NCBI GenBank assembly: GCA_029953615.1
Contig: CP124529.1
Span: forward strand, 744,001-808,000
Reading direction: 5' to 3'
DNA from: Pseudomonas putida
GTDB lineage: Bacteria; Pseudomonadota; Gammaproteobacteria; Pseudomonadales; Pseudomonadaceae
DNA: 64,000 nt
The first letter of the stretch is position 1; every line of letters starts with the position of its first letter. Position numbers and translations under genes: made by a program. Positions 17,029 through 26,451 of this stretch are shown here, one piece after another. The notes under the pieces were generated by a model. The model saw only the letters and a program-made list of their open reading frames with translations. It had not been told where the DNA came from and ran no database searches.

Positions 17029-17910
17029 TCATAGCTGGCTGCGCCATGGCTTGCTTGAAACCGTCAGGGTGCCCAGGCGGCTCATCCACACCGACGCCAG
17101 GATCACCGCCCCGCCGATGAACAGCCTGCCCAGTGGCTCGTCCTGGTTCCAGATCAGCAAATTGAGCAGCAACCCTACCGGCACGTGCAGGTTGTTCATC
17201 ACCGCCAGCGTAGCGCCGGAAACCAGGCACGCGCCCTTGTTCCACCAGTACAGCCCCAACGCTGTCGGGCACAGGCCCAGGAACAGCAACACCAGCCACT
17301 GCACGTTGGTGGTCGGCAGGTGCTGGGCGTTGCCGAACAGCAGGAACGCCGGCAACACCACGAGCAAGGCGCCGAGGTAGAAGTAGCCAAAGCGCTTGTA
17401 GTGCGGCAGGTCGCTGGGGTAGCGGGCGACCAGGTGGCGGTACAGCACCTGGCCGGCGGCATAGGTGAAGTTGGCCAGTTGCAGCAGCAGGAAGCCGATG
17501 AAGAACTCGCCACTGATGGTGTCGAAGCGGATTACCGCAGCACCGGCCACCGCCACCAGCGCTGCCACTAGGGCCCAGGGGTTGAAGCGCCGGTTCAAGG
17601 CGTCTTCGATCAGCGTCACGTGCAACGGCGTGAGAATGGTGAACAGCAGCACCTCCGGCACAGTGAGCACGCGAAAGCTCAGGTACAGGCAGACGTAGGT
17701 GATGCCGTACTGCAGCGCACCGATCAGCAGCATCGCGCGCATGAAGCGCGGCTCGACCTGGCGCCAGCGGGTCAGCGGCAGGAATACCAGGCCAGCCAGC
17801 ACCACGCGCGCGAGCACGGCAAAGTAGCTGTCGACGTGCCCGGCCAGGTATTCGCCGATCAGGCTGAAGGAAAACGCCTGGATCAGCGCAACGATAATCA
17901 GGTAGCCCAT
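17029..17910 (-). CDS. EamA-family transporter (carboxylate/amino acid/amine type)
   Basis: 293-aa inner-membrane protein, ten helices, two EamA repeats. The sequence (opening MGYLIIVALIQAFSFSLIGE, ending with a basic KPWRSQL) resembles the carboxylate/amino acid/amine transporter branch of the DMT superfamily. ATG at 17910 preceded by GAGAGG. Seventy bases separate its stop from the permease start, so the two may share a transcript. Substrate unknown. Confidence 0.82.
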   Translation of the reverse strand: MGYLIIVALIQAFSFSLIGEYLAGHVDSYFAVLARVVLAGLVFLPLTRWRQVEPRFMRAMLLIGALQYGITYVCLYLSFRVLTVPEVLLFTILTPLHVTLIEDALNRRFNPWALVAALVAVAGAAVIRFDTISGEFFIGFLLLQLANFTYAAGQVLYRHLVARYPSDLPHYKRFGYFYLGALLVVLPAFLLFGNAQHLPTTNVQWLVLLFLGLCPTALGLYWWNKGACLVSGATLAVMNNLHVPVGLLLNLLIWNQDEPLGRLFIGGAVILASVWMSRLGTLTVSSKPWRSQL

Positions 17911-17983
17911 GGTTGCCTCTCGGGGATCAAGGCCGCGACCTTAGCGGGTTGCGGGGAATGAGTTCAACCATGAGGAATGTGGG

Positions 17984-18096
17984 GCTGTGCCGGCCTATTC
18001 GCGGTGGTAAACCCGCTCCCACAGGGACACCACTGATCTCAGGTGCCGTGATATTCCTGTGGGAGCGGGTTTACCCGCGAAGAGGCCGGCACAGGC
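17984..18096. repeat. Inverted REP pair with GTAAACCCGC core variant
   Basis: Copies at 17984-18026 and 18056-18096. The usual GGGCTTGCCC core is replaced by GCGGGTTTACCCGC in the right copy; the left copy reads GCGGTGGTAAACCCGC. A distinct sequence variant among the pairs here. Confidence 0.88.
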
Positions 18097-18114
18097 CCCC
18101 ACAAAATTCACAGG

Positions 18115-18144
18115 CATAAAAAAGCCCGGCCATGCAGGCCGGGC
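18115..18144 (-). terminator. Rho-independent terminator of azoR
   Basis: GCCCGGCC (18124-18131) pairs with GGCCGGGC (18137-18144); the minus-strand transcript then reads six or more T. It lies about 50 bases beyond the azoR stop. Confidence 0.85.
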
Positions 18145-18197
18145 AGGTACACCCAAAGGAGCAAAACCAGGTGTCAGGGTTGGGAATTCGCTAAGCC

Positions 18198-18797
18198 TCA
18201 GGCCACCGCCGCCAGCCTGGCCTTGGCCTGGTTGACGCCCTTCTCGTGGAAGTCAGGGCTCATGTTCAGGCCTTCGGCATGGATGAATTCGACATCGTGA
18301 ATGCCGATGAAGGCCATGACCTGGCGCAGGTAGGGTTCCTGGTGGTCGCTGGTGGCGCCAGCATGGATGCCGCCACGGGCCGTCAGTACGATGGCGCGCT
18401 TGCCGGTCAGCAAGCACTGCGGGCCGGTGGGGGTGTACTTGAAGGTGATGCCGGCACGCAGCACGTGGTCCAGCCAGGCCTTGAGGGTGCTGGGGATGGT
18501 GAAGTTGTACATTGGCGCAGCCATCACCAGGACGTCGGCAGCAAGCAATTCATCGGTCAGTTGGTTGGATCGTGCCAGCGCTTCCAGTTCGGCAGCGCTG
18601 CGTTGTTCCTCAGGCTTCATCCAGCCACCCAGCAGGTTGGCGTCCAGGTGTGGCACCGGGGTCACGGCCAGGTCGCGCACGCTGATCTGATCGGCCGGGT
18701 GGGCAGCCTGCCATTGCTGGATGAAATCACGGGTCAGCTGACGGGAAACGGAATCCTGCTGGCGGGCGCTGCTTTCGATGATCAGTACGCGGGACAT
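18198..18797 (-). CDS. azoR: FMN-dependent NAD(P)H azoreductase/quinone reductase
   Basis: 199-aa flavodoxin-like enzyme (AzoR/AcpD family) that reduces quinones and azo compounds using FMN. The FMN-binding N-terminal ESSARQQDSVSRQLT (about 8-22) and the PMYNFTIPSTLKAWLDHVLR loop (about 95-114) are conserved. Start ATG at 18797. Gene order azoR, small secreted protein, LysR, hydrolase, ppiA matches P. aeruginosa PA3223-PA3227. A pair of CTATCGAT repeats lies in its upstream region, suggesting control by a nearby regulator. Confidence 0.9.
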   Translation of the reverse strand: MSRVLIIESSARQQDSVSRQLTRDFIQQWQAAHPADQISVRDLAVTPVPHLDANLLGGWMKPEEQRSAAELEALARSNQLTDELLAADVLVMAAPMYNFTIPSTLKAWLDHVLRAGITFKYTPTGPQCLLTGKRAIVLTARGGIHAGATSDHQEPYLRQVMAFIGIHDVEFIHAEGLNMSPDFHEKGVNQAKARLAAVA

Positions 18798-18856
18798 GGG
18801 GTGCCTCCATCGGCAAAAAGGGTTGCGATTCGATGGAGGTGAGATTACGGCTTGAC

Positions 18857-18898
18857 CTATCGATAAAAAAGCGTAAAAAATGGGTTCAATCTATCGAT
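18857..18898. promoter_or_regulatory. Paired CTATCGAT motifs upstream of azoR
   Basis: CTATCGAT occurs at 18857-18864 and 18891-18898, 34 bp apart (about three helical turns), around a possible minus-strand promoter with TTGAAC as -35. Likely operator sites; protein unknown. Confidence 0.4.
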
Positions 18899-18906
18899 TT
18901 ATCAGC

Positions 18907-19221
18907 TTATTCTGCCGTGCAGTTCAAGGCGATCCGTAGTTTGATGATTTGCCGGTTGAACTTGGCGGTGACATCGACGCTTTTACCAGCCGGTACGTTC
19001 ACCCGGCGCACCCGTGGTGCTTCCGGGCCGTTGCGGAAGGTCACCTTGCACGCCGCCGGCACCTGCCCATAGTTGTTCAGGGTGATGGCGCCTATGTCGT
19101 AGGCCGTGTCATAGGCGGTGTAGTCGAGCTTGACCCCGGTCAGTTCCTTCTCCACGTCGATGGGATACGCCATGGCCCCGAGGGGCAGGCACATCAGTAT
19201 TGCCGCACAACATTTCTTCAT
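18907..19221 (-). CDS. Small secreted protein, unknown function (PA3224-like position)
   Basis: 104-aa protein with a Sec signal peptide (MKKCCAAILMCLPLGAMA) and a mature domain predicted as beta-sandwich (LTGVKLDYTAYDTAYDIGAI, later VPAGKSVDVTAKFNR), with two cysteines that could form a disulfide. Start ATG at 19221. It is divergent from the LysR gene with only 48 bases between the starts. No catalytic motif recognised; such proteins are sometimes mislabelled 3-phosphoglycerate kinase, for which there is no support here. Confidence 0.72.
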   Translation of the reverse strand: MKKCCAAILMCLPLGAMAYPIDVEKELTGVKLDYTAYDTAYDIGAITLNNYGQVPAACKVTFRNGPEAPRVRRVNVPAGKSVDVTAKFNRQIIKLRIALNCTAE

Positions 19222-19269
19222 GGGCCGCTCTCCTTGAAAGAGCGCAGCTTAGGACAACAGGAGCGAAAG

Positions 19270-20193
19270 ATGAAAGCGCCGCGCGTAACCCTTGACCAGT
19301 GGCGAACCCTGCAGGCAGTGGTCGATCACGGCGGGTTTGCCCAGGCCGCCGAGGCACTGCACCGCTCGCAGTCATCGGTCAGCTACACCGTGGCGCGCAT
19401 GCAGGAGCAGCTGGGCGTGCCGCTGCTGCGCATCGACGGGCGCAAGGCGGTGCTCACCGAAGCCGGCAATGTTCTGTTGCGCCGCTCGCGCCACCTGGTC
19501 AAGCAGGCCAGCCAGCTCGAAGACCTCGCCCACCACATGGAGCAGGGCTGGGAGGCCGAGGTCCGCCTGGTGGTCGACGCCGCCTACCCCAGTGCCCGCC
19601 TGGTACGTGCCCTGGCCGCGTTCATGCCGCAAAGCCGCGGCTGCCGGGTGCGCCTGCGTGAAGAAGTGCTCTCTGGTGTCGAGGAAGTGATGCACGAAGG
19701 CATCGCCGACCTGGCCATCAGCAGCTACAGCATCGGTGGCTATCTGGGCGCCGAACTGAGCGCGGTGGAGTTCGTCGCCGTCGCCCACCCCGAACACAGC
19801 CTGCACCGCCTGGGCCGCGAACTGACCTTCCAGGACCTGGAAAGCCAGTTGCAGGTGGTGATCCGCGACTCTGGCCGCGCCCAGCCGCGCGATGTCGGCT
19901 GGCTGGGCGCCGAGCAACGCTGGACCGTCGGCAGCCTGGGTACCGCCGCTACCTTCGTCAGCAGCGGCCTGGGCTTTGCCTGGCTGCCCCGCCACATGAT
20001 CGAGCGCGAGCTGCGCGAAGGCGTGCTCAAGCCGTTGCCGCTGGATCAGGGTGGCAGCCGCCACCCACTGTTCTACCTTTATTCGAGCAAAGAGAAGACC
20101 TTGGGCCCGGCTACGCAGATTCTCATCGACCTGCTGCGCAATTTCGACACCGCCCCCCTGGATGTGCCCTTCGCAGCCCCCCCGCAAGCCTGA
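19270..20193 (+). CDS. LysR-family regulator (PA3225-like)
   Basis: 307-aa LysR protein: helix-turn-helix in residues 5-65 (LDQWRTLQAVVDHGGFAQAA, then QSSVSYTVARMQEQLGV), effector domain after. ATG at 19270 with AGGAG seven bases upstream. In P. aeruginosa the gene at this position, PA3225, represses its neighbours and affects MexAB-OprM efflux (literature recall). Here it begins a tightly spaced same-strand run with the hydrolase (13-bp gap), ppiA (overlap) and an ABC exporter. Confidence 0.85.
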   Translation: MKAPRVTLDQWRTLQAVVDHGGFAQAAEALHRSQSSVSYTVARMQEQLGVPLLRIDGRKAVLTEAGNVLLRRSRHLVKQASQLEDLAHHMEQGWEAEVRLVVDAAYPSARLVRALAAFMPQSRGCRVRLREEVLSGVEEVMHEGIADLAISSYSIGGYLGAELSAVEFVAVAHPEHSLHRLGRELTFQDLESQLQVVIRDSGRAQPRDVGWLGAEQRWTVGSLGTAATFVSSGLGFAWLPRHMIERELREGVLKPLPLDQGGSRHPLFYLYSSKEKTLGPATQILIDLLRNFDTAPLDVPFAAPPQA

Positions 20194-20206
20194 GAGGACC
20201 GCGCCA

Positions 20207-21019
20207 ATGGCCTATTTCGAACACGAAGGATGCGCACTGCATTACGAGGAATATGGCCAGGGTGAACCCTTGGTATTGCTGCATGGCCTGGGCTCCAGCT
20301 GCCAGGACTGGGAGCTGCAGGTACCGCTGCTCAGCCGCCACTACCGGGTAATCCTCATGGACATTCGCGGCCACGGCCGCTCCGACAAGCCACGCGACGG
20401 CTACCAGATAGCTACCTTCAGTGCCGACCTGCTGGCCCTGCTCGAACACCTGCATACCGGCCCCGTGCACTTCGTCGGCCTGTCCATGGGCGGCATGGTC
20501 GGCTTCCAGTTCGCCGTCGATCACCCGCAGTGGCTGCGCAGCCTGTGCATCGTCAACAGCGCCCCCGAGGTCAAGCGCCGCACCCGCAGTGACTGGGCAT
20601 GGTGGCTCAAGCGCTGGGGCCTTGCGCGCCTGCTTAGTGTCGAAACCGTCGGCAAGGGCCTGGCCGAGCGCCTGTTCCCCAAACCGCAGCAGGCCGAACT
20701 GCGGCAGAAGATGGCCCAGCGCTGGGCCCGCAACGACAAGCGCGCCTATCTCAAGAGTTTCGACGCCATCGTCGACTGGGGCGTGCAGGAACGCATCAGG
20801 CAGATCCACTGCCCTACCCTGGTGATCGCCGCCGATCACGACTACACCCCGATACAACTGAAAGAGCGCTATGTCGCTTTGATGCCCCATGCCAGGCTGG
20901 TAGTCATCGACGATTCCCGGCACGCTACACCCCTCGACCAACCCGAGGTCTTCAACCAGACCCTGCTGCAGTTCCTTGCAGCCGCTTCCACCTCTCAAGG
21001 ATCTTTGAGCCCATGCTGA
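20207..21019 (+). CDS. Alpha/beta-fold hydrolase
   Basis: 270-aa alpha/beta hydrolase. Oxyanion-hole motif HGLGSS (about 26-31), nucleophile elbow GLSMGG with Ser at about 95, acid D in AADHDYTP (about 208) and His in DSRHATP (about 240) give a full catalytic triad. ATG at 20207, 13 bases after the LysR stop and following GAGAGG. Its stop overlaps the ppiA start by 7 bases, so the two are translationally coupled. Substrate unknown; esterase or lactonase activity is plausible. Confidence 0.85.
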   Translation: MAYFEHEGCALHYEEYGQGEPLVLLHGLGSSCQDWELQVPLLSRHYRVILMDIRGHGRSDKPRDGYQIATFSADLLALLEHLHTGPVHFVGLSMGGMVGFQFAVDHPQWLRSLCIVNSAPEVKRRTRSDWAWWLKRWGLARLLSVETVGKGLAERLFPKPQQAELRQKMAQRWARNDKRAYLKSFDAIVDWGVQERIRQIHCPTLVIAADHDYTPIQLKERYVALMPHARLVVIDDSRHATPLDQPEVFNQTLLQFLAAASTSQGSLSPC

Positions 21020-21570
21020 AAAAACTCCTGCTCACCGCCTGCTCGGTCGCCTTCGCCACCAGCGTCATGGCCTCCGACAAGACCCCGCACGTACTGCTGG
21101 ACACCAGCTTCGGCCAGGTCGAAATCGAGCTGAATGCCGAGAAGGCGCCGGTCAGTACCAAGAACTTCCTCGAGTACGTCGACAGCGGCTTCTACAACAA
21201 CACCATCTTCCACCGCGTGATCCCGGGCTTCATGGTCCAGGGCGGCGGCTTCACCGACCAGATGGTGCAGAAGAACACCCGAGCCCCGATCACCAACGAA
21301 GCCGGCAACGGCCTGCAGAACACCCGTGGCACGCTGTCCATGGCCCGTACCCAGGACCCGAACTCGGCCACCAGCCAGTTCTTCATCAACGTGGCCGACA
21401 ACGACTTCCTCAACCCTGGACGTGACCGTGGCTATGCCGTATTCGGCAAGGTGACCAAGGGCATGGAGGTGGTCGACCAGATCGTCAATTCGCCGACCAC
21501 CATCAAGAAAGGCATGCGCGATGTACCGGCCGACCCGGTCTACATCAAGTCGGCCAAACGCATCGACTGA
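21013..21570 (+). CDS. ppiA: Periplasmic cyclophilin-type peptidyl-prolyl isomerase A
   Basis: 185-aa cyclophilin with a Sec signal peptide ([20 protein letters not shown]). The core [13 protein letters not shown] and [18 protein letters not shown] segments contain the catalytic Arg and substrate-binding Phe/Gln. Acts on prolyl bonds of periplasmic and outer-membrane proteins. Start overlaps the end of the hydrolase gene. Confidence 0.93.
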   Translation: MLKKLLLTACSVAFATSVMASDKTPHVLLDTSFGQVEIELNAEKAPVSTKNFLEYVDSGFYNNTIFHRVIPGFMVQGGGFTDQMVQKNTRAPITNEAGNGLQNTRGTLSMARTQDPNSATSQFFINVADNDFLNPGRDRGYAVFGKVTKGMEVVDQIVNSPTTIKKGMRDVPADPVYIKSAKRID

Positions 21571-21633
21571 CCGCAGGCTTCACAGGGACGTGAAACCGCC
21601 TGAGGGCCGGATGGAACAGGAGTGTCGTTACCC

Positions 21634-23466
21634 ATGCTGTACCGTCGTTTTGAACAACTGATCGACATCTTCCGCGACGCGCCAAGCGAGTCGCCACCCG
21701 GCCAGGTGTGGCCGTTCTACCTGTACTACCTGCGCCAGGTGTGGCCGAGCTTTCTCGCCCTGCTGGTGGTCGGCCTGTTCGCCTCGCTGATCGAGGTGGC
21801 GATGTTCAGCTACCTGAGCCGCATCATCGACCTGGCCCAGGGCACGCCCAATACCGACTTCTTCAGTGAGCACAGTGGCGAGCTGATCTGGATGCTGGTG
21901 GTGATCCTGCTGCTGCGGCCATTGTTCTTCGGCCTGCACGACCTGCTGGTACACCAGACCATCAACCCCGGCATGACCAGCCTGATCCGCTGGCAGAACC
22001 ACACCTATGTGCTCAAGCAGAGCCTGAATTTCTTCCAGAGCGACTTTGCCGGGCGCATCGCCCAGCGCATCATGCAGACCGGCAACTCGCTGCGCGATTC
22101 GGCCGTGCAGGCGGTGGATGCGCTGTGGCATGTGCTGATCTACGCCATTACCTCGCTGGTGCTGTTCGCCGAGGCCGACTGGCGCCTGATGCTGCCGCTG
22201 CTGCTTTGGATCATCGGCTACATCGCCGCGCTGTACTACTTTGTGCCACGGGTGAAGGAACGTTCGGTGATTTCCTCCGACGCCCGCTCCAAGCTGATGG
22301 GGCGCATCGTCGACGGCTACACCAACATCACCACCCTCAAGCTGTTCGCCCATACCGACTACGAACAGCAGTACGCCCGCGAAGCGATCAGCGAACAAAC
22401 CGAGAAAACCCAGCTGGCCGCGCGCGTGGTCACCAGCATGGACGTGGTCATCACCACCCTCAACGGTTTGCTGGTGGTCGCCACCACCGGCCTGGCGCTG
22501 TGGCTGTGGAGCCAGTCGCTGATCACCGTTGGCGCCATCGCCCTGGCCACCGGCCTGGTGATCCGCATCGTCAACATGTCGGGCTGGATCATGTGGGTGG
22601 TCAACGGCATCTTCGAGAACATCGGCATGGTCCAGGACGGCCTGCAGACCATCGCCCAGCCGGTCACCGTCACCGACCGGCCCAATGCGCCGGCACTCAA
22701 GGTCACTCGCGGTGCGGTGCGTTTCGATGACGTGGACTTCCATTACGGCAAGGCCGCCAACGTGATCGAAGGGCTCAACCTGGACATCCGTCCGGGCGAG
22801 AAAATCGGCCTGATCGGCCCGTCCGGGGCAGGCAAGTCGACCCTGGTAAACCTGCTGCTAAGGCTGTATGACGTGCAAGGCGGGCGCATTCTCATCGACG
22901 GCCAGAACATTGCCGAAGTGAGCCAGGCCAGCCTGCGCGCGCAGATTGGCATGATCACCCAGGACACCTCGCTGCTGCACCGCTCGATCCGCGACAACCT
23001 GCTGTATGGTCGTCCCGGTGCCAGCGAGGCGGCGCTGCACGAAGCGGTGCGCCGGGCCCGCGCCGACGAGTTCATCCCGCAGCTGTCGGACGCCCAGGGC
23101 CGCACCGGTTTCGATGCCCATGTGGGTGAGCGCGGGGTCAAGCTGTCGGGCGGCCAGCGCCAGCGCATCGCCATTGCCCGAGTGCTGCTGAAAAATGCAC
23201 CGATCCTGATCATGGACGAGGCCACTTCGGCGCTGGACTCGGAGGTGGAGGCAGCGATCCAGGAAAGCCTGGAGACGCTGATGCAGGGCAAGACGGTCAT
23301 CGCCATTGCCCACCGGCTTTCCACCATTGCGCGGATGGACCGGCTGGTGGTGCTGGACAAGGGGCGGATCGTCGAGAGTGGCAGCCATACTGAGCTGCTG
23401 GAGCAGCAAGGGTTGTATGCCCGGTTGTGGCATCACCAGACCGGGGGGTTTGTCGGGGTGGACTGA
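21634..23466 (+). CDS. ABC exporter, fused membrane and ATPase domains
   Basis: 610-aa half-transporter: six-helix type I exporter membrane domain (about residues 30-330) followed by an ATPase domain with Walker A GPSGAGKST (about 395), signature KLSGGQRQR (about 502), Walker B ILIMDEATSALD (about 523) and the H-loop IAHRLSTI. It should work as a homodimer in the inner membrane, exporting lipid, peptide or drug. ATG at 21634 was chosen; AGGAG lies 11 bases upstream. Same-strand neighbour of ppiA after 63 bases. MsbA-like in layout but not the essential msbA. Confidence 0.87.
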   Translation: MLYRRFEQLIDIFRDAPSESPPGQVWPFYLYYLRQVWPSFLALLVVGLFASLIEVAMFSYLSRIIDLAQGTPNTDFFSEHSGELIWMLVVILLLRPLFFGLHDLLVHQTINPGMTSLIRWQNHTYVLKQSLNFFQSDFAGRIAQRIMQTGNSLRDSAVQAVDALWHVLIYAITSLVLFAEADWRLMLPLLLWIIGYIAALYYFVPRVKERSVISSDARSKLMGRIVDGYTNITTLKLFAHTDYEQQYAREAISEQTEKTQLAARVVTSMDVVITTLNGLLVVATTGLALWLWSQSLITVGAIALATGLVIRIVNMSGWIMWVVNGIFENIGMVQDGLQTIAQPVTVTDRPNAPALKVTRGAVRFDDVDFHYGKAANVIEGLNLDIRPGEKIGLIGPSGAGKSTLVNLLLRLYDVQGGRILIDGQNIAEVSQASLRAQIGMITQDTSLLHRSIRDNLLYGRPGASEAALHEAVRRARADEFIPQLSDAQGRTGFDAHVGERGVKLSGGQRQRIAIARVLLKNAPILIMDEATSALDSEVEAAIQESLETLMQGKTVIAIAHRLSTIARMDRLVVLDKGRIVESGSHTELLEQQGLYARLWHHQTGGFVGVD

Positions 23467-23470
23467 TTTC

Positions 23471-23579
23471 CTGTGCCGGCCTCTTCGCGGGCTTGCCCGC
23501 TCCCACAGGATCACCACAGACCTTGAAAACTGTGCCGTACCTGTGGGAGCGGGCAAGCCCGCGAAAGGGCCGGCACAGC
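23471..23579. repeat. Inverted pair of P. putida REP elements
   Basis: Copies at 23471-23510 and 23539-23579, core GCGGGCTTGCCCGCTCCCAC, between convergent genes. Confidence 0.9.
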
Positions 23580-23592
23580 CAATATAAATGGA

Positions 23593-24720
23593 TCAGTCCC
23601 GGCGATAGGGCAACATCCCCCGGGCCTCCTCGGCATAGGCCCGCACCCCTTCCCGCTCCTGCACCAGAAAATCCTCCACCGCCCGCCGCAACCCCGGGTG
23701 CAGCAGGTAGTGCCATGACCGCGTCAGCACCGGCTCGAACCCGCGAATCAGCTTGTGCTCCCCCTGCGCCCCGGCATCGAAACGCTGCAAACCCTCGGCA
23801 ATGGCAAAGTCCATGCCCTGGTAGAAACAGGTCTCGAAATGCAGCCGGTCGAATTCATCCAGGCACCCCCAATAGCGGCCAAACAGGCTGTCGCCCCCCA
23901 CCAGGCTCAGGGCCATGGCCACATCACGGCCACCCTGCCGCGCCATCACCACGCGCAGCGCCTCGGGCATGCGCTCCGCCAGCAGGCTGAAGAACTCACG
24001 TGTGAGGTAGGGCGCACGGCGGCGCACGGCGTAGGTATTGGCGTAGCAGCGGTAGACGAAATCCCACTGCGCCTCATCCAGTTCCCCCCCACGGTACCAG
24101 CGGAATTCGATACCGTGCCCGGCCACCTGTTCACGCTCCTTGCGCATCTGCTTGCGCTTGCGCGAACTCAGGCTGTCGAGAAAATCCTGGAAGTCACGGT
24201 AGCCGTGGTTGCGCCAATGAAACTGGCAACCCAGGCGCTCCATCCAGCCCGGCAGGCCGGCCAACTGTTCGTCCAGAGCAGGCTCGGTGAAATTTATGTG
24301 CACACCAGACAGCCCGCCCTTGCCCAGGTACTCAGGCAACGCCTGTAGCATCAGCAAGCCATCGGCAGGCTCGGCGGCGAGCAGGCGCGGGCCGCTGACC
24401 GGGCTGAACGGCACGGCACCGAGCAGCTTGGGGTAGTAGGCAATGCCGGCCCGCTCACAGGCATCGGCCCAGCCATGGTCGAACACGTACTCGCCAAACG
24501 AGTGCCATTTGCGGTACGCCGGCAGCAGCGCCCGTACCTGCCCGTCACGTTCCAGCACCAGGTGTTCGGCGGCCCACCCGGTGATGCGCGCGACGCTGCC
24601 GCTGTCCTCCATGGCACTGAGAAACGCATGGCGCAGGAACGGTTGGCCGGCCGGCACCAGGGCATCCCAGGTGGCCGCCGGAAGATCACGCAAATGGGCA
24701 AGGCTGTACAGGCTGGTCAC
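23593..24720 (-). CDS. FemAB/GNAT-like protein (DUF482 family)
   Basis: 375-aa protein of the DUF482 (peptidogalycan biosynthesis/ recognition) family with a duplicated GNAT fold. Recognisable segments are GEYVFDHGWADACERAG (about 74-90), SSRKRKQMRKERE (about 186) and LFGRYWGC...HFETCFYQG (about 290-310). Molecular activity is not established for the family; aminoacyl or acyl transfer is inferred from the fold. GTG at 24720 was chosen by N-terminal similarity (TSLYSLAHLRDLPA); no clear ribosome site precedes it and an upstream start at 24777 is possible. Confidence 0.75.
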   Translation of the reverse strand: MTSLYSLAHLRDLPAATWDALVPAGQPFLRHAFLSAMEDSGSVARITGWAAEHLVLERDGQVRALLPAYRKWHSFGEYVFDHGWADACERAGIAYYPKLLGAVPFSPVSGPRLLAAEPADGLLMLQALPEYLGKGGLSGVHINFTEPALDEQLAGLPGWMERLGCQFHWRNHGYRDFQDFLDSLSSRKRKQMRKEREQVAGHGIEFRWYRGGELDEAQWDFVYRCYANTYAVRRRAPYLTREFFSLLAERMPEALRVVMARQGGRDVAMALSLVGGDSLFGRYWGCLDEFDRLHFETCFYQGMDFAIAEGLQRFDAGAQGEHKLIRGFEPVLTRSWHYLLHPGLRRAVEDFLVQEREGVRAYAEEARGMLPYRRD

Positions 24721-24835
24721 GGTTTTGGCTCGCTGTTTCAAGGTACCCAGTATCGCCAAGGAAGGCCCGCCACTCAAATCACCAACGCCGGGCCGGATCC
24801 TTTTAACTCAATTACTTAACGGCAGTGCCACCAAT

Positions 24836-24853
24836 TCGACATTAATCTGTCAT
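24836..24853 (+). promoter_or_regulatory. Candidate Pho box upstream of the porin
   Basis: TCGACAT-TAAT-CTGTCAT: two heptamers spaced by four bases as in PhoB sites, the second identical to the consensus CTGTCAT, the first matching 4 of 7. A possible -10, CAATACT, follows about 9 bases downstream. Confidence 0.45.
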
Positions 24854-24982
24854 TCGCCCCCGCAATACTTGCGCCTGTTTTCCGGAACCCCAGAACCTGT
24901 CTATTCAGGCCCTTTCCGAAGACATGCCAATACAGGGGCGGGCGCTTGAGCCTCCCCCATCTTATTCAACAGGGAGAACCTT

Positions 24983-26229
24983 ATGCGTCTTGTTTCTACA
25001 CTTACAGCGGAGTGAGCCTCACCGGCATGATGCTGGCTCTGAGTACTCCGGCCAGTGCAGCTGTCGACGCCAAGCTGCTCGAAATGCTCCGCGCCAATGG
25101 CTCGATCAACCAGGCGCAGTACAACGAACTGCAGGCGGACCTGGCTCAAGAAACCAAGGAAAAGGCCGCTCAGAAAGCTCAGTCCGAACGGATGAGCTCC
25201 TTTGAACAAAAAGTGGCATGGGCCGCCAAGACCCAGGTCAAGGGGGATCTGCGCCTGCGTTACGAAGATGTCAACGTAGACGACCCGAACAGCAGCAGCG
25301 GCAACCAGGACCGCCAGCGCGTGCGTGCCCGTGTCGGCTTCTATAGCGAAATCAACCCGCAGGTCGACGCCGGCATCCGTATCGCTACCGGCAGCAGCGC
25401 CGACCGCCGCTCGACCAACCAGAGCTTCGACAACTACTTCGACAAGAAGTCGCTGTGGGTCGACCAGGCCTACCTTGACTGGCACCCGACCGCCGTTCCC
25501 AACCTGCACCTGATTGGTGGCAAGATGGCGCAGCCATGGGTGAGCATGGGCGACATCATCTGGGACAGCGACATCAACCCGGAAGGCGTGGCAGCCACCT
25601 ACAAGACCGACCTGGGCGGGGCCGAAGTGTTCGCCAGCGCCGGTCAGTACACCCTCAAGGACAACGTCGATGGCGACGGTGTGCAATACAAGCATGACGC
25701 ACAGGTTTACCACGGCCAGCTGGGCGCCAAGTTCGCGCCGGCAGATGTGCTCAAGCTGACCGTCGGTGCCAGTATCTATGGCTACGACAACGACAAGGAA
25801 GCAACCATTCTGCAGTCGTTCGGCAACACCACCAACGAATTCAACCTGGTGGAAGGCTTTGGCCAGCTGGACTTCACCGGCTTTGCCATACCGCTGTCTG
25901 CGTACGGCCAGTACGTGAAGAACACCGAAAGCACCGATGGCGAAGACCAGGCTTGGCTGGCTGGCCTGAAAACCAAGGTCGGCGCCTGGAGCCTGGACTA
26001 CAACTACCGCGATGTGCAGCGTAACGCGGTGGTCAGCCTGTTCACCGACTCCGACTTTGGCAACGGCTTTACCGGTTCGCGCGGGCACAAGTTCAAGGTC
26101 GGTTATGAAATCGACAAGAACTTCTCCCTGGGCGCAGCTTACCTGATGGCCAAGACCGATCTGTCGCAATTGCCCAACAGCGATGCCGATGTAGATACCC
26201 TGCAGGTAGACCTGGAAGCCAAGTTCTAA
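24983..26229 (+). CDS. Putative outer-membrane porin; apparent frameshift in the signal peptide
   Basis: About 415-aa beta-barrel porin of the 'putative porin' family: a short helical stretch after the signal (VDAKLLEMLRANGSINQAQ), then a barrel from GDLRLRYEDVNVDD to the terminal aromatic DLEAKF. The natural start is ATG at 24983 after AGGGAGAA, encoding MRLVSTLTA, but this frame stops at 25013. The rest of the signal peptide (VSLTGMMLALSTPASAA) continues in another frame. One extra G in the GG at 25009-25010 would join them as MRLVSTLTAGVSLTG. As written, only starts lacking a basic n-region (for example GTG 25012) are in frame. Frameshift mutation or consensus error. A candidate Pho box upstream suggests phosphate control. 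Confidence 0.75.
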
Positions 26230-26255
26230 GCAACACCCTGCACTGCGTCACCTGA

Positions 26256-26298
26256 AGCGGGAAATGCCGACCCCATCCGGCGTTTCCCGCTTTTTTTT
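26256..26298 (+). terminator. Rho-independent terminator of the porin gene
   Basis: A 14-bp stem, AGCGGGAAATGCCG with CGGCGTTTCCCGCT, is followed by eight T, about 27 bases after the porin stop. Confidence 0.92.
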
Positions 26299-26312
26299 GC
26301 CTGGTAGAAATG

Positions 26313-26417
26313 CGCCGGCCTCTTCGCGGGCTTGCCCGCTCCCACAGGATCACCACAGATCATGAGAACTGTGCAGTACCTGTGGGAGCGGGCAAGCCCG
26401 CGAAGAGGCCGGTACAG
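26313..26417. repeat. Inverted pair of P. putida REP elements
   Basis: Copies at 26313-26348 and 26379-26417, core GCGGGCTTGCCCGCTCCCAC, between convergent genes. Confidence 0.9.
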
Positions 26418-26451
26418 GCGCCAGATAAATCAGCGCTTGCGCAGGATCACG

